64,000 nucleotides of DNA, from NCBI GenBank assembly GCA_027621365.1, contig JAQCBH010000009.1:26903-90902 (forward strand). Direction: 5' to 3'. The notes beneath the pieces were generated by a model. That model did no database searches and was not told the origin of the DNA. It worked only from the letters and a program-made list of their open reading frames with translations. A program made the position numbers and the translations under genes. This document shows, in pieces, positions 8,627 through 16,952 of this stretch. This stretch comes from Bacteroidota bacterium. Its GTDB lineage: Bacteria > Bacteroidota > Bacteroidia > NS11-12g > UBA955. Each line of letters opens with the position of its first letter. Position 1 is the first letter of the stretch.

Positions 8627-9319
8627 TCAGAACTGAATCACCAAGAACAAGGAACCCGGCATCATGGGCATAAGGGTCTCATGAACACGGTCTTCCAAGA
8701 CCACCGTAGAACCATTGCCACTCAAAGTTCGGTACAATCGACCCATGCGGTAATAGGCATTGGCCTCCGTATACAAACACAAATTGGGGTGAAACTGCCA
8801 CTGAAAACCCAAGAATGGACCGGCGGCTCCACCAAAATCTTCATCGCTCACCTCGGTTGAACTAATGTTGCCGATGAGATCTATTTGCTCGGTCACGACG
8901 CTTCCTTTTCTCAAAGAAGCTTGTGCATCCAATCCATAAGTCAGCGTAATGCCATGCCCCAAGTTTCGGCGAAACTCGCGGCCCAGAACCAAACTGTATT
9001 CCCATTCTTGGCTGACGCGGGTACCACCATCTATCAGCACATCGTTGGTACCGCGGCGAAATCCGTTCATGCCCATGCGCCAAGCGGCTGTCTCGGCCGC
9101 ATTGACTCTCTTCATCGCGAAAGCATAGGGATCATCCAATACTGTTCGAGTGGTATTGCCGGCGGCTCTTGATACAGCATTGGTGACGTTGATGAGCATT
9201 TCCCATCGGGGTTCAGGCTGCAAGGCCAAAGTGGCATCTTGAGCGAGCAAAGCCTTTTGCTGACCTACGACAGCCAGCAGCAGAAGCAGATATATTCTTG
9301 TGTTATTCTTCACTGGCAT
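8627..9319 (-). CDS. Exported hypothetical protein, probably outer-membrane beta-barrel
   Basis: The 230-residue protein has a signal peptide ending KALLAQ. It continues with barrel-like segments such as WEYSLVLGREFRRNLGHGITLTYGLDAQASLRKGSVV and a C-terminal strand LFLVIQF ending in Phe. No family is recognised. Its start lies inside the end of the GldE-like gene (17-base overlap) and its stop is one base before the next gene, so the three genes probably form one operon. Confidence 0.75.
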   Translation of the reverse strand: MPVKNNTRIYLLLLLAVVGQQKALLAQDATLALQPEPRWEMLINVTNAVSRAAGNTTRTVLDDPYAFAMKRVNAAETAAWRMGMNGFRRGTNDVLIDGGTRVSQEWEYSLVLGREFRRNLGHGITLTYGLDAQASLRKGSVVTEQIDLIGNISSTEVSDEDFGGAAGPFLGFQWQFHPNLCLYTEANAYYRMGRLYRTLSGNGSTVVLEDRVHETLMPMMPGSLFLVIQF

Positions 9320-10601
9320 GAATGCGTAGTTCTAGTTCTTCCAAACGGGCCCCTTGGGCTTGGGTGATGCTGAATTCATAACGACCACAGCGCAAATTCT
9401 CGCCCTCTGCGGGTATTTTTTCGGTGCAGTGAATCACAAAGCCGCCCAAAGTGGTGTAATCCCCTTCAGGAATTTCCAGGTCGTATTTTTGATTCAGATG
9501 ATCTACCTCGAGGCGAGCCGAGAATCGGTAATGATTGGGTCCCAACTGAACGGCTGAAGCATCGTCGGTATCGAATTCATCTTCAATTTCACCAAATATC
9601 TCTTCGACCACGTCTTCGATGGTTGCCATACCCGCTGTGCCTCCGAATTCATCAATGGCCAAGGCCACACTGCGCTTTTCTTGGATGAAGCGGCGCAGCA
9701 ATTCTTGAGCCTGCAGGGTTTCTGAGGCAATCAAAACAGGGTGTACGATGTCGCGAATGCGCTCGGGTTGGTGAAACAAATCGCTGTGGTGCACAAAACC
9801 CATGATGGAATCCAATGGGTCTTGGGGAGCATCTTCAGCCTCGCTGAGTCGATAGACCAAAATGCGCGACAAGGACGATTCGATAAACAAGGATCGCAGT
9901 TCCGAGATGGGAGCTTCGATGTCAATGGCCACCATATCCCTGCGGGGCACCAAAAAGTCCTTGACCCGAACGTCTGAAAATTCCAAGGCGTTTTTGAAGG
10001 CTTCGGTGTCGATTTCGCTCTCTTCCGAACCTTCGTTCTTTTCAAGCGAAGACAAGTAATTGTCCAAATCTACTTTGGTAAACACCGGCGGATTCTCGCC
10101 TTGCACCTGCTTGGTAATCAACTTCAGCAATCCAGACGACAACTGACGAGTCAACTGTATCAAAGGCCACAACACAAGGTGCGACAAACGAAAGGGAGCC
10201 GCTAAAGTGAAAAGCAGGGAGTCGGCGTGCAAACGAAACAGCGTCTTGGGTAAAAATTCAGCCGTCACCAACACCACCAAGGTACTGACGATGGTGATGA
10301 GCAAGAACTCGGCCACGGCGCCTAATCCGATGGGATGAAACAAACGGAGCAACAAGTCGCTCATGTACATGCCGTAGATAACCAAAGCCAGGTTGGTCGC
10401 GACCAAAACGGTGGAGATGAACTCCGTAGGACGTTTGGTGTACCAGGCCATCCAGCGACCGCCCCAACCCCCGTTTTTTCCTTTCAACTCAATGCGCAAA
10501 CGCGAAGCCGATAGAAAAGCGATCTCCATGCCTGAGAAAAAGGCTATGGTGACCAGGCAGATCAAAACCACCAATATGTGGGAGGGAGGAATGGGATCCA
10601 T
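9303..10601 (-). CDS. CNNM/CBS-domain membrane protein (hemolysin-family, GldE-like)
   Basis: The 432-residue protein has an N-terminal DUF21/CNNM membrane domain with several transmembrane helices (SHILVVLICLVTIAFFSGMEIAFLSASRL first). Two CBS repeats follow in the middle, including LVPRRDMVAIDI and LDSIMGFVHHSDL. After the linker DEFGGTAGMATIEDVVEEIFGEIEDE comes a C-terminal CorC_HlyC domain. In Bacteroidota this architecture includes GldE, a protein tied to gliding and to the GldD lipoprotein, but neither gldD nor ssb is nearby, so I leave the symbol empty. ATG at 10601 is preferred to a TTG six bases upstream. Confidence 0.88.
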   Translation of the reverse strand: MDPIPPSHILVVLICLVTIAFFSGMEIAFLSASRLRIELKGKNGGWGGRWMAWYTKRPTEFISTVLVATNLALVIYGMYMSDLLLRLFHPIGLGAVAEFLLITIVSTLVVLVTAEFLPKTLFRLHADSLLFTLAAPFRLSHLVLWPLIQLTRQLSSGLLKLITKQVQGENPPVFTKVDLDNYLSSLEKNEGSEESEIDTEAFKNALEFSDVRVKDFLVPRRDMVAIDIEAPISELRSLFIESSLSRILVYRLSEAEDAPQDPLDSIMGFVHHSDLFHQPERIRDIVHPVLIASETLQAQELLRRFIQEKRSVALAIDEFGGTAGMATIEDVVEEIFGEIEDEFDTDDASAVQLGPNHYRFSARLEVDHLNQKYDLEIPEGDYTTLGGFVIHCTEKIPAEGENLRCGRYEFSITQAQGARLEELELRIHASEE

Positions 10602-10608
10602 GAACAAT

Positions 10609-10616
10609 CAAAGATA
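10609..10616 (-). promoter_or_regulatory. Promoter -7 box for the GldE-like gene
   Basis: On the minus strand this reads TATCTTTG, a full match to TAnnTTTG, seven bases before the ATG at 10601. It forms the left arm of a perfect inverted repeat shared with the purK promoter. No TTTG was found at -33. Confidence 0.5.
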
Positions 10617-10631
10617 GCAAAAAGCACATGC

Positions 10632-10639
10632 TATCTTTG
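10632..10639 (+). promoter_or_regulatory. Promoter -7 box for purK
   Basis: TATCTTTG is a full consensus match ending just four bases before the purK ATG (10644). In Bacteroidota transcription starts a few bases after this box, so the purK mRNA would have almost no leader. Confidence 0.5.
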
Positions 10640-10643
10640 CGGC

Positions 10644-11849
10644 ATGTCGGAGGGAAGCGAACAAGCAAGCAATCAGCCATTGATTGGCATCATCGGTGGG
10701 GGTCAATTGGGCATGATGATGCTCGAAGCAGCCAAGGGTTGCGCCACCCGAATGAACAAAGATTCAGAGGCCCTGCCTCCAGCCCGCTACCGCGTGCTGG
10801 AAGCCAGCCGTGATTGTCCCGCTGCCTATTTAGCCGATGAGTTGATCGTCGGTTCGCTCAAAGACGACGCCGCCATTCGCCGACTGGCCGATGGCTGTTC
10901 GGCCCTGACCTGGGAGATCGAACACGTCAACGTACAAACGCTGATGGATTTGGAAGCTCGGGGCAAAACCGTCATTCCTTCTCCCAAAGTTTTGCAAATT
11001 GTGCAAGACAAGGGCTTGCAGAAAGAATTTTACGCGAAAAATGCCATTGCTACGGCTCCTTTTTTGCTCGTTGATTCCAAGCGCATAGATGCGAGCACCC
11101 TGGATGCCTTTCCTGGAGACCAGGTTGTCATCAAGGCGCGCACAGGTGGCTACGACGGCAAAGGAGTTGCCATTTGCAGCAAGAGAGACCTCATGAAGGG
11201 TTACCGGCCTTTTGAAGGGCCCGTATTGTTGGAAACCTTTGCCGAAGACGCACTGGAACTGTCGGTTATCGTGGCCGTCGACCAGCAGGGCAACAGAGCT
11301 TGTTACCCCAGCATTGAAATGTATTTCCACCCCATCAGCAACCTGGTGGAGTTCTTGTTTTCTCCGGCCCAAACTCCGGCATCAGTTCGAGAGCGGGCTC
11401 AAGCCTTAGCCTTGAAAACGGTATCGGCCTTTGACAGCCCAGGTTTGTTTGCCGTTGAACTGTTCATGCTGCCCAACGGCACCTTGTGGGTCAACGAGAT
11501 GGCCCCTAGACCTCACAACAGCGGGCACCACAGCATTGAAGGTTGCGCTACTAGCCAATTCGAACAATTGGACCGCATACTTTTGGGCTTGACCCTGGGG
11601 CCCACCGATCTCTTGCAACCCTCAGCCATGATCAACTTGGTAGGGCCTGAAGGATTATCGGGATCCTATCAATTGGAAAACCATGAGACCTGGAACCAGA
11701 GTTCAGACGTGTTTGTGCACCTTTACCGCAAAACAGAGACTCGCCCCCATCGCAAATTAGGGCACGTCACTGTCATAGCCGATACGCTAGAGGAACTGCT
11801 GGTTCGCGCTGGGCAGGTGCAAAAGGAATTGAAAATTGTAGGGGCCTAA
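10644..11849 (+). CDS. purK: 5-(carboxyamino)imidazole ribonucleotide synthase
   Basis: The 401-residue ATP-grasp enzyme makes N5-CAIR from AIR, bicarbonate and ATP in purine synthesis. The N-terminal dinucleotide-like loop IGIIGGGQLGMMM is followed by CPAAYLADELIVG. The ATP-grasp core holds VVIKARTGGYDGKGV, and VNEMAPRPHNSGHHSIEGC is the classic substrate-binding segment. About ten extra residues lie between GGGQLG and LEAS compared with typical PurK. An in-frame upstream start (10578) would run through the promoter and the GldE-like start, so 10644 is used. No purE is adjacent; purF lies two genes on. Confidence 0.95.
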   Translation: MSEGSEQASNQPLIGIIGGGQLGMMMLEAAKGCATRMNKDSEALPPARYRVLEASRDCPAAYLADELIVGSLKDDAAIRRLADGCSALTWEIEHVNVQTLMDLEARGKTVIPSPKVLQIVQDKGLQKEFYAKNAIATAPFLLVDSKRIDASTLDAFPGDQVVIKARTGGYDGKGVAICSKRDLMKGYRPFEGPVLLETFAEDALELSVIVAVDQQGNRACYPSIEMYFHPISNLVEFLFSPAQTPASVRERAQALALKTVSAFDSPGLFAVELFMLPNGTLWVNEMAPRPHNSGHHSIEGCATSQFEQLDRILLGLTLGPTDLLQPSAMINLVGPEGLSGSYQLENHETWNQSSDVFVHLYRKTETRPHRKLGHVTVIADTLEELLVRAGQVQKELKIVGA

Positions 11850-11864
11850 AGGGAAATCCCGACC

Positions 11865-12425
11865 TTACACGGTCATGATTTCCTTTTCCTTGGAAACCAA
11901 GAGATCTTCGGTCTTTTTGATAAAGCCGTCGACCATTTTTTGAACCTCAGCCTCACCGGCTTTGGCCTCGTCTTCGCTCAAGCCGTCGTTTTTCAACTTC
12001 TTGATGCGCTCGTTGGCGTCTTTGCGCAGGTTGCGAATGCCGATTTTTGAATTTTCTGATTCGTTCTTGGCTCGTTTAACCAACTCCTTGCGGCGCTCTT
12101 CGGTCACTTGAGGCACATTGATGCGAATGTTGATACCGTCGTTTTGAGGAGCAAATCCCAAGTTGGCGTTGATGATCGCCGTTTCGATGGCTTGGATCAA
12201 AGATCTATCCCAAGGCTGAATGCTCAAGGTGCGCGCATCAGGGGTGCTGACGGTAGCAGCGCCTGTCAAGGGCATCACAGATCCGTAGGCCTCAACCATC
12301 ACGCCTTCCAACATGCCTGCAGAGGCTTTGCCGGCGCGAATGCGTCCAAATTCGGTGGCGGTGTGAGACAAGTTGCGTTCCAACTGTTCGCTTAGCTGAC
12401 TCAAAATTTCGCTTACTGTGCTCAT
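11865..12425 (-). CDS. frr: Ribosome recycling factor
   Basis: The 186-residue protein splits post-termination ribosomes together with EF-G. The family core is clear: TEFGRIRAGKAS, LEGVMVEAYGSVMPL, LSIQPWDRSLIQAIETAI, and INVPQVTEERRKELVKRAK. Length is normal. ATG at 12425 starts directly at the first helix; an upstream start would only add the untranslated leader. It converges on purK with a 15-base gap. It lies 35 bases after purF on the same strand but has its own promoter box. Confidence 0.97.
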   Translation of the reverse strand: MSTVSEILSQLSEQLERNLSHTATEFGRIRAGKASAGMLEGVMVEAYGSVMPLTGAATVSTPDARTLSIQPWDRSLIQAIETAIINANLGFAPQNDGINIRINVPQVTEERRKELVKRAKNESENSKIGIRNLRKDANERIKKLKNDGLSEDEAKAGEAEVQKMVDGFIKKTEDLLVSKEKEIMTV

Positions 12426-12436
12426 GTTATGGGGTA

Positions 12437-12444
12437 CAAATGTA
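12437..12444 (-). promoter_or_regulatory. Promoter -7 box for frr
   Basis: The minus strand reads TACATTTG, a full TAnnTTTG match 11 bases before the frr ATG. ATTG 17 bases upstream (plus 12462-12465) is a possible -33 box. Confidence 0.45.
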
Positions 12445-12460
12445 CAAATTTGGGATTCAA

Positions 12461-14353
12461 TCAATAGGCCCGTTTGCGGCTTCCTTCCATGTAGTACAAG
12501 AAACTGCGGTTGGCCACCTGAGTTCCACCCGGGGTGGGATAATCACCCGTGAAGTACCAATCGCCCTTGTCATTGGGGCAGGCCTGGTGCAAGTTTTCTA
12601 TGCTCTGGAAGACCATGTCAAAACGGGCATTCAAGTCTTTGGGCTGCACCATTTCGGCTATTTTGTCGGTGATTTCGTCAGCACTGAAGGGTGCATACAG
12701 CTCTTTCACTACGTTGATTTGTTCAGACGCTGGTTTGGCCAATTCCTCTTTCGCCTTGGCGTACAGGTCTTGCAACAATGACTCCATGCCCCGGTCTTTC
12801 AACAAGGCAATGGCTGCCTGGAAAGCCGCAAAATCGCCCAATCGACTCATGTCAATGCCGTAGCAATCGGGGTAGCGAATCTGTGGGGCCGAACTCACCA
12901 ATATGATGCGCTTGGGGCGCAGGCGATCCAAAATGCGCAAAATGCTGGTGCGAAGGGTGGTTCCGCGAACCACGCTATCATCCATGATGACCAAGGTGTC
13001 TTGATCGGGCTGAACGATGCCGTACGTAACGTCATACACATGCCCTACGAGGCCTTCTCGGTCTGTGTCGTTGGTGATGAAGGTGCGCATTTTGGCGTCT
13101 TTCACCAGGACTTTTTCACGGCGCAGGTACCAAGCCAGAACTTCTTTTAGAGCTTCGGGATTGGTGCATCCGTCGGTGTTGTATAAGGCATCCAATTGAC
13201 GCTTGCGAATTTGCTCGTTCAAGCCGTCAACCAAACCGTAAAACGAAGTAGAAGCGGTATTGGGGACGTATGAGAATACGGTGTTTTTCAGATCAAAATC
13301 GATCATGTTCAGCACCTTGCCCGCCAACAATCGGCCCAACTCTTTACGCTCGTGGTAGATGTCTTTGTCGCTGCCGCGAGAGAAATAAATGCGCTCAAAG
13401 CTGCAGCTCTTGCGCTCTACAGGAGCTAAAATCTTCTCTTCGCTATACGATCCATCCCGTTTGACAATCAAGGCATGACCGGGTTTGATTTCCTGAATGG
13501 ATTCCAATGGAACGTTGAAGGCTGTCATGATGGGCGCTCGCTCGGAAGCGACCACCACTACTTCGTCATCAACATAATAATGCGAAGGGCGAATGCCGGC
13601 AGGGTCGCGCATGACAAAGGCATCGCCGTGTCCCAGCATGCCGACCATGTTGTATCCGCCGTCGACATTTTTGAAGGATCGCTTCAAGACATTGCGCAAA
13701 TTGATCTCGTTTTTGATCTTCTCGGCAATTTCCAAATTGTCGTAACCCTGGGCCTTGTAAATGCCAAACAAGCGCTGGTTTTCCTCGTCAATGAAGTGAC
13801 CAATTTTCTCCAGCATCAATACGTTATCGCTCTTCTCTTTGGGCTGCTGACCCAACTCGATGAGGGCGTTGAACAACTCATCGGTGTTGGTCACGTTGTA
13901 ATTGCCCGCCAACATGAGGTTGCGCGCCATCCAGTTGTTTTGACGCAAGAACGGGTGAATGTTTTCAATGCTATTGCCCCCGTAAGTGCCGTAGCGAAGG
14001 TGACCCAACAGCAATTCGCCCGCATAGGGGTAGTGCTTTTTCAAGTGCGCCAAGTCTTCTCGTTGAAGGCCATCCATGGCGTTCAAATCGCCGTAAACCT
14101 CGTCAAAGACATCGCTGATGGCCGTTTTGGAAGCACTGCGTTTGCGAGCCAAATAACGAGCCCCGTAGTCCGGATCTAGTTTGACAACTCCAATGCCCGC
14201 GCCGTCTTGGCCACGGTTGAGCTGTTTGGTCATCAAGAATTGCAGTTTTTGCAAACCGTACCAGTAGGTTCCGTACTTTTCCTTGTAGTACTCCAGGGGT
14301 TTTCTCAGGCGAATGAAGGCAACCCCACATTCGTGCTTAATGGCATCGCTCAT
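12461..14353 (-). CDS. Amidophosphoribosyltransferase, long Bacteroidota form
   Basis: The 630-residue enzyme has an N-terminal class II glutamine amidotransferase domain. The start MSDAIKHECGVAF puts the catalytic Cys at position 9, so an eight-residue propeptide must be removed. NRGQDGAGIG and LLGHLRYGTYG are further glutaminase signatures. The phosphoribosyltransferase domain has the PRPP loop VIMDDSVVRGTT and SSAPQIRYPDCYGIDM. It catalyses the first step of purine synthesis, giving phosphoribosylamine. The protein is about 130 residues longer than standard PurF; Bacteroidota often carry this form beside a standard one, so the symbol is left open. It is divergent from the dioxygenase gene. 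Confidence 0.92.
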   Translation of the reverse strand: MSDAIKHECGVAFIRLRKPLEYYKEKYGTYWYGLQKLQFLMTKQLNRGQDGAGIGVVKLDPDYGARYLARKRSASKTAISDVFDEVYGDLNAMDGLQREDLAHLKKHYPYAGELLLGHLRYGTYGGNSIENIHPFLRQNNWMARNLMLAGNYNVTNTDELFNALIELGQQPKEKSDNVLMLEKIGHFIDEENQRLFGIYKAQGYDNLEIAEKIKNEINLRNVLKRSFKNVDGGYNMVGMLGHGDAFVMRDPAGIRPSHYYVDDEVVVVASERAPIMTAFNVPLESIQEIKPGHALIVKRDGSYSEEKILAPVERKSCSFERIYFSRGSDKDIYHERKELGRLLAGKVLNMIDFDLKNTVFSYVPNTASTSFYGLVDGLNEQIRKRQLDALYNTDGCTNPEALKEVLAWYLRREKVLVKDAKMRTFITNDTDREGLVGHVYDVTYGIVQPDQDTLVIMDDSVVRGTTLRTSILRILDRLRPKRIILVSSAPQIRYPDCYGIDMSRLGDFAAFQAAIALLKDRGMESLLQDLYAKAKEELAKPASEQINVVKELYAPFSADEITDKIAEMVQPKDLNARFDMVFQSIENLHQACPNDKGDWYFTGDYPTPGGTQVANRSFLYYMEGSRKRAY

Positions 14354-14363
14354 GGTAGCAACA

Positions 14364-14371
14364 CAAAGGTA
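14364..14371 (-). promoter_or_regulatory. Promoter -7 box for the amidophosphoribosyltransferase gene
   Basis: The minus strand reads TACCTTTG, ten bases before the ATG at 14353. A TTTG lies 22 bases upstream (plus 14394-14397), close to the expected -33 position. Confidence 0.55.
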
Positions 14372-14404
14372 ACAAGTTCAGAAAGGCCCGTGACAAAAAA
14401 TGCT

Positions 14405-14412
14405 TAATTTTG
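14405..14412 (+). promoter_or_regulatory. Promoter -7 box for the 3-hydroxyanthranilate dioxygenase gene
   Basis: TAATTTTG is a full match to TAnnTTTG and ends four bases before the ATG at 14417, so the mRNA is probably leaderless or nearly so. Confidence 0.5.
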
Positions 14413-14416
14413 GATT

Positions 14417-14944
14417 ATGGCCATACGAGCACCCTTCAACCTCAACTACTGGATCAACGAAAATCGCCACTTGCTCAAGCCGCCTGTGGCCAATAAAAAC
14501 CTGTATCCCGAAGGCGAAGACTACATCGTCATGATTGTGGGTGGGCCCAACAACCGCAAGGATTTCCACTACAACGAAACCGAAGAGCTCTTCTACCAAA
14601 TTGAAGGCAATATCACCGTTTACATCCAAGAAGACGGGGAGAAAAAAGCCGTTCATTTGGGCCCTGGCGACATGTTTTTGCTACCGGCCAAAGTTCCCCA
14701 TAGCCCCAACCGAAGCGAGGGTTCAGTAGGATTGGTGATCGAACGCGTTCGAGCTGGAAAAGGGTTCAACGACGGCTTGATGTGGTTTTGCGACTCCTGC
14801 AACCACAAGTTGCACGAGGCCATTTTTGAGCTGCAGAACATCGAAACCGATTTCCTTCCGCACTTCCAGCATTTCTATTCCAGTGAAGACTTGCGCACCT
14901 GCAAAAAATGCGGTCATGTGATGGAGCCACCGGCTGCCAAATAA
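14417..14944 (+). CDS. nbaC: 3-hydroxyanthranilate 3,4-dioxygenase
   Basis: The 175-residue cupin opens the ring of 3-hydroxyanthranilate to aminocarboxymuconate semialdehyde, a step in tryptophan catabolism and in quinolinate/NAD synthesis. The iron ligands are visible as His51, Glu57 and His95 in FHYNETEELFYQ and KVPHSP, matching the numbering of the well-studied bacterial enzyme. A rubredoxin-like C-terminal metal site is formed by Cys125, Cys128, Cys162 and Cys165. GRKDFHYNE-type spacing and length are normal. No kynureninase or kynurenine monooxygenase gene is adjacent; the fumarylacetoacetase two genes on is another aromatic-ring catabolism enzyme. Confidence 0.95.
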   Translation: MAIRAPFNLNYWINENRHLLKPPVANKNLYPEGEDYIVMIVGGPNNRKDFHYNETEELFYQIEGNITVYIQEDGEKKAVHLGPGDMFLLPAKVPHSPNRSEGSVGLVIERVRAGKGFNDGLMWFCDSCNHKLHEAIFELQNIETDFLPHFQHFYSSEDLRTCKKCGHVMEPPAAK

Positions 14945-14980
14945 TCGTGCGAAGCTCCCAAGGGAGTAAGTAGAATTACA

Positions 14981-15871
14981 TTATTCCAAACCCATGAGGG
15001 CCAAGCCCTCTTCGAAACTGTGGGGCTCATAGCCCAGTTCACGGCGTGCCTTTTCGATGGCCAATCCGGTAATGGGCGGTCGCTTGGCCGGCTGATTCAG
15101 CGTACTGGAATCAACCTCTTCGATTGACGCCCCTGACAAGCCATAAAAGCGAGCTACTCGGCGCACCAATTCAATGATGGACATGTAGTCCTTGCCCGCA
15201 ATGTTGAATATGCCTTGAGCCTTTTGCACAGCGGCCAGATAGCATCCCATGGCCAAGTCTTCGGCCAAGGTTGGGGTTCGAAACTGATCGCCGACCACCC
15301 GCATGGTTTGGCCTTTTTGCAAAGCGCCATAGGCCCATAACACGATGTTGCTGCGCGACATGTCGGCCACTCGACCGTATACCAACACCGTGCGCAAAAT
15401 GGAATAAGAAGACGCATGGGCTTGCACCATTTGCTCGCCCTTCCACTTGCTGTGGCCGTAAAAACTCAAGGGGTTAGCGGAATCGGCTTCGCTGTACATC
15501 GGCTTGGTTCCATCGAAAATGAAATCCGTACTCACGTGCACCAAGTGAAAGCCCAATTCACTCGAAAGTTGGGCCAAGTGCTCAACGGCCTCTACGTTCA
15601 ATCGCGTGCACAATTCCTGCTGGCTCTCGCAATCGTCGACCTGGGTCATGGCCGCCGTATGAATGACCGCATCGGGTTTGAAGGCCTCCAAGACCGAGCG
15701 GGTTTGAGCAAAATCGGCCACGTCCATGCTTTGGTAGGGAATATCTGCCTGCCGATGCCGGTTCTCTCCCCTAGCCGTAGCCAACCATTCTACGCCTTCC
15801 TGACCCATGAGAAGATCGCTGAGTTTTTGACCCAATAAACCGTTAGAACCCGTGATCAGAATGCGCGCCAT
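14981..15871 (-). CDS. SDR-family sugar nucleotide reductase (RmlD-like)
   Basis: The 296-residue protein starts with the NAD(P)-binding motif ILITGSNGLLGQKL. The RmlD-like segments are AVIHTAAMTQVDDCE, LVHVSTDFIFDG and the catalytic YGHSK (Tyr and Lys). Near the C-terminus GIFNIAGKDYMSIIELV fits the substrate-binding part of dTDP-4-dehydrorhamnose reductases. No other rhamnose genes are close, so the true substrate is uncertain. An upstream in-frame start would extend into the intergenic region and add unlikely residues; ATG 15871 begins exactly at the Rossmann strand. It converges on the dioxygenase gene with a 36-base gap. Confidence 0.85.
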   Translation of the reverse strand: MARILITGSNGLLGQKLSDLLMGQEGVEWLATARGENRHRQADIPYQSMDVADFAQTRSVLEAFKPDAVIHTAAMTQVDDCESQQELCTRLNVEAVEHLAQLSSELGFHLVHVSTDFIFDGTKPMYSEADSANPLSFYGHSKWKGEQMVQAHASSYSILRTVLVYGRVADMSRSNIVLWAYGALQKGQTMRVVGDQFRTPTLAEDLAMGCYLAAVQKAQGIFNIAGKDYMSIIELVRRVARFYGLSGASIEEVDSSTLNQPAKRPPITGLAIEKARRELGYEPHSFEEGLALMGLE

Positions 15872-15929
15872 AGACTCGCAAAGTTGGGTCATTTTGGGCC
15901 CAGCACCAAGCCAAACGAGGGCTTTTTTG

Positions 15930-15937
15930 TACCTTTG
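15930..15937 (+). promoter_or_regulatory. Promoter -7 box for the fumarylacetoacetase-family gene
   Basis: TACCTTTG is a full consensus match and ends four bases before the ATG at 15942, the same short spacing as at purK and the dioxygenase gene. Confidence 0.5.
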
Positions 15938-15941
15938 TACC

Positions 15942-16949
15942 ATGAAATTGGTGACCTACGGAAATGCCCAGCAATCGCAAGTGGGCCTATTGGTTCAGGA
16001 CCGTGTATACCCCGTGCACAGCTTGAACAGCTCCATCCCTTCTCAGATGAGTCAAGTACTCGAAGATTGGGAAAGCAACCAGGCGCTTTTGAAGCAATTG
16101 GAATCGGAGATTCTAGCGGGTCAACATGCCAGTGGCGGACAAGCCTTGGCCGAGTTGAACCTCTTGGCTCCCGTCCCTAAGCCCAGCAGCTGCCGCGACG
16201 GTTATGCCTTTCGCCAGCACGTGGCAGCCGCTCGCCGCAACCGCAAGGTGGACATGATTGCCGAGTTCGACCAGTACCCCATTTTCTATTTCACCAACCA
16301 CAATGCCATCATGGGTCCTGGACCCATACCTTGCATGCCCGACCATTTCGAAAAATTGGACTTCGAATTGGAGGCAGCCATTGTCATTGGAAAGCGCGGC
16401 CGCAACATTCCCGCTGACCAAGCCGATGAATACATCGCCGGTTACATGATCATGAACGACATGAGCGCCCGCCGTTTGCAAATGGAAGAGATGATGCTCA
16501 ACCTGGGCCCTGCCAAAGGCAAGGATTTCTCTACGGTCATCGGCCCCTGGATGGTGACTCCCGATGAATTGGAACCCTACGCTTGCAGCCCCAAAGAAGG
16601 CCATGTAGGCCGCAGCTTTGATCTGAAAATGAAGTGCTGGGTCAACGGCGTTCAGGTTTCTGAAGGTTCTATGGGCGATATGGACTGGACCTTTGCTGAG
16701 ATTGTGGAGCGCTGCTCTTACGGCGCCGATATTCACCCTGGTGATGTCATCGGTTCTGGTACTGTAGGAACCGGCTGTTTCCTCGAATTGAACGGAACCG
16801 GCTTGTTGAACGATCCCAATTACCCCGTACAATGGCTTCAGCCTGGCGACGTCGTCGACATGGAAATTGCCGGTTTGGGATACTTGAGCAACACCATTGT
16901 GAAAGAAGAGTCTGACATGTCCTTGTTGGCCTTAAAGAAAAATAGCTAA
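15942..16949 (+). CDS. Fumarylacetoacetate hydrolase family protein
   Basis: The 335-residue enzyme belongs to the FAH superfamily and most resembles true fumarylacetoacetases, which split a C-C bond in the last step of tyrosine breakdown. The motif DGYAFRQHV supplies Asp86 and His93, seven residues apart as in the characterised enzyme. The metal-binding ExE pair is in DFELEAAIVIG. The segment NDMSARRLQMEE then GPAKGKDF and a C-terminal GSGTVGTGCFLEL follow. A start at 15942 removes 30 implausible residues and follows the promoter box. Three bases separate it from the next gene. Confidence 0.9.
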   Translation: MKLVTYGNAQQSQVGLLVQDRVYPVHSLNSSIPSQMSQVLEDWESNQALLKQLESEILAGQHASGGQALAELNLLAPVPKPSSCRDGYAFRQHVAAARRNRKVDMIAEFDQYPIFYFTNHNAIMGPGPIPCMPDHFEKLDFELEAAIVIGKRGRNIPADQADEYIAGYMIMNDMSARRLQMEEMMLNLGPAKGKDFSTVIGPWMVTPDELEPYACSPKEGHVGRSFDLKMKCWVNGVQVSEGSMGDMDWTFAEIVERCSYGADIHPGDVIGSGTVGTGCFLELNGTGLLNDPNYPVQWLQPGDVVDMEIAGLGYLSNTIVKEESDMSLLALKKNS

Positions 16950-16952
16950 GCC

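Larger units (their letters stand above)
10609..10639. repeat. Perfect 11-bp inverted repeat between divergent promoters
   Basis: CAAAGATAGCA (10609-10619) and its exact reverse complement (10629-10639) are separated by nine bases. Each arm contains the -7 box of one of the two divergent genes, so the dyad may be a symmetric promoter or also an operator. Confidence 0.75.

Noticed and set aside
13475..14179. Plus-strand 234-codon frame inside the amidophosphoribosyltransferase gene
   Set aside because: It is antisense to a gene with full catalytic motifs, and the hydrophobic pattern is a by-product of codon bias on the other strand.
14941..14980. Weak CTCCC-AA-GGGAG hairpin between the dioxygenase and RmlD-like genes
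   Set aside because: The stem is five base pairs with no T-run, too weak to call a terminator.
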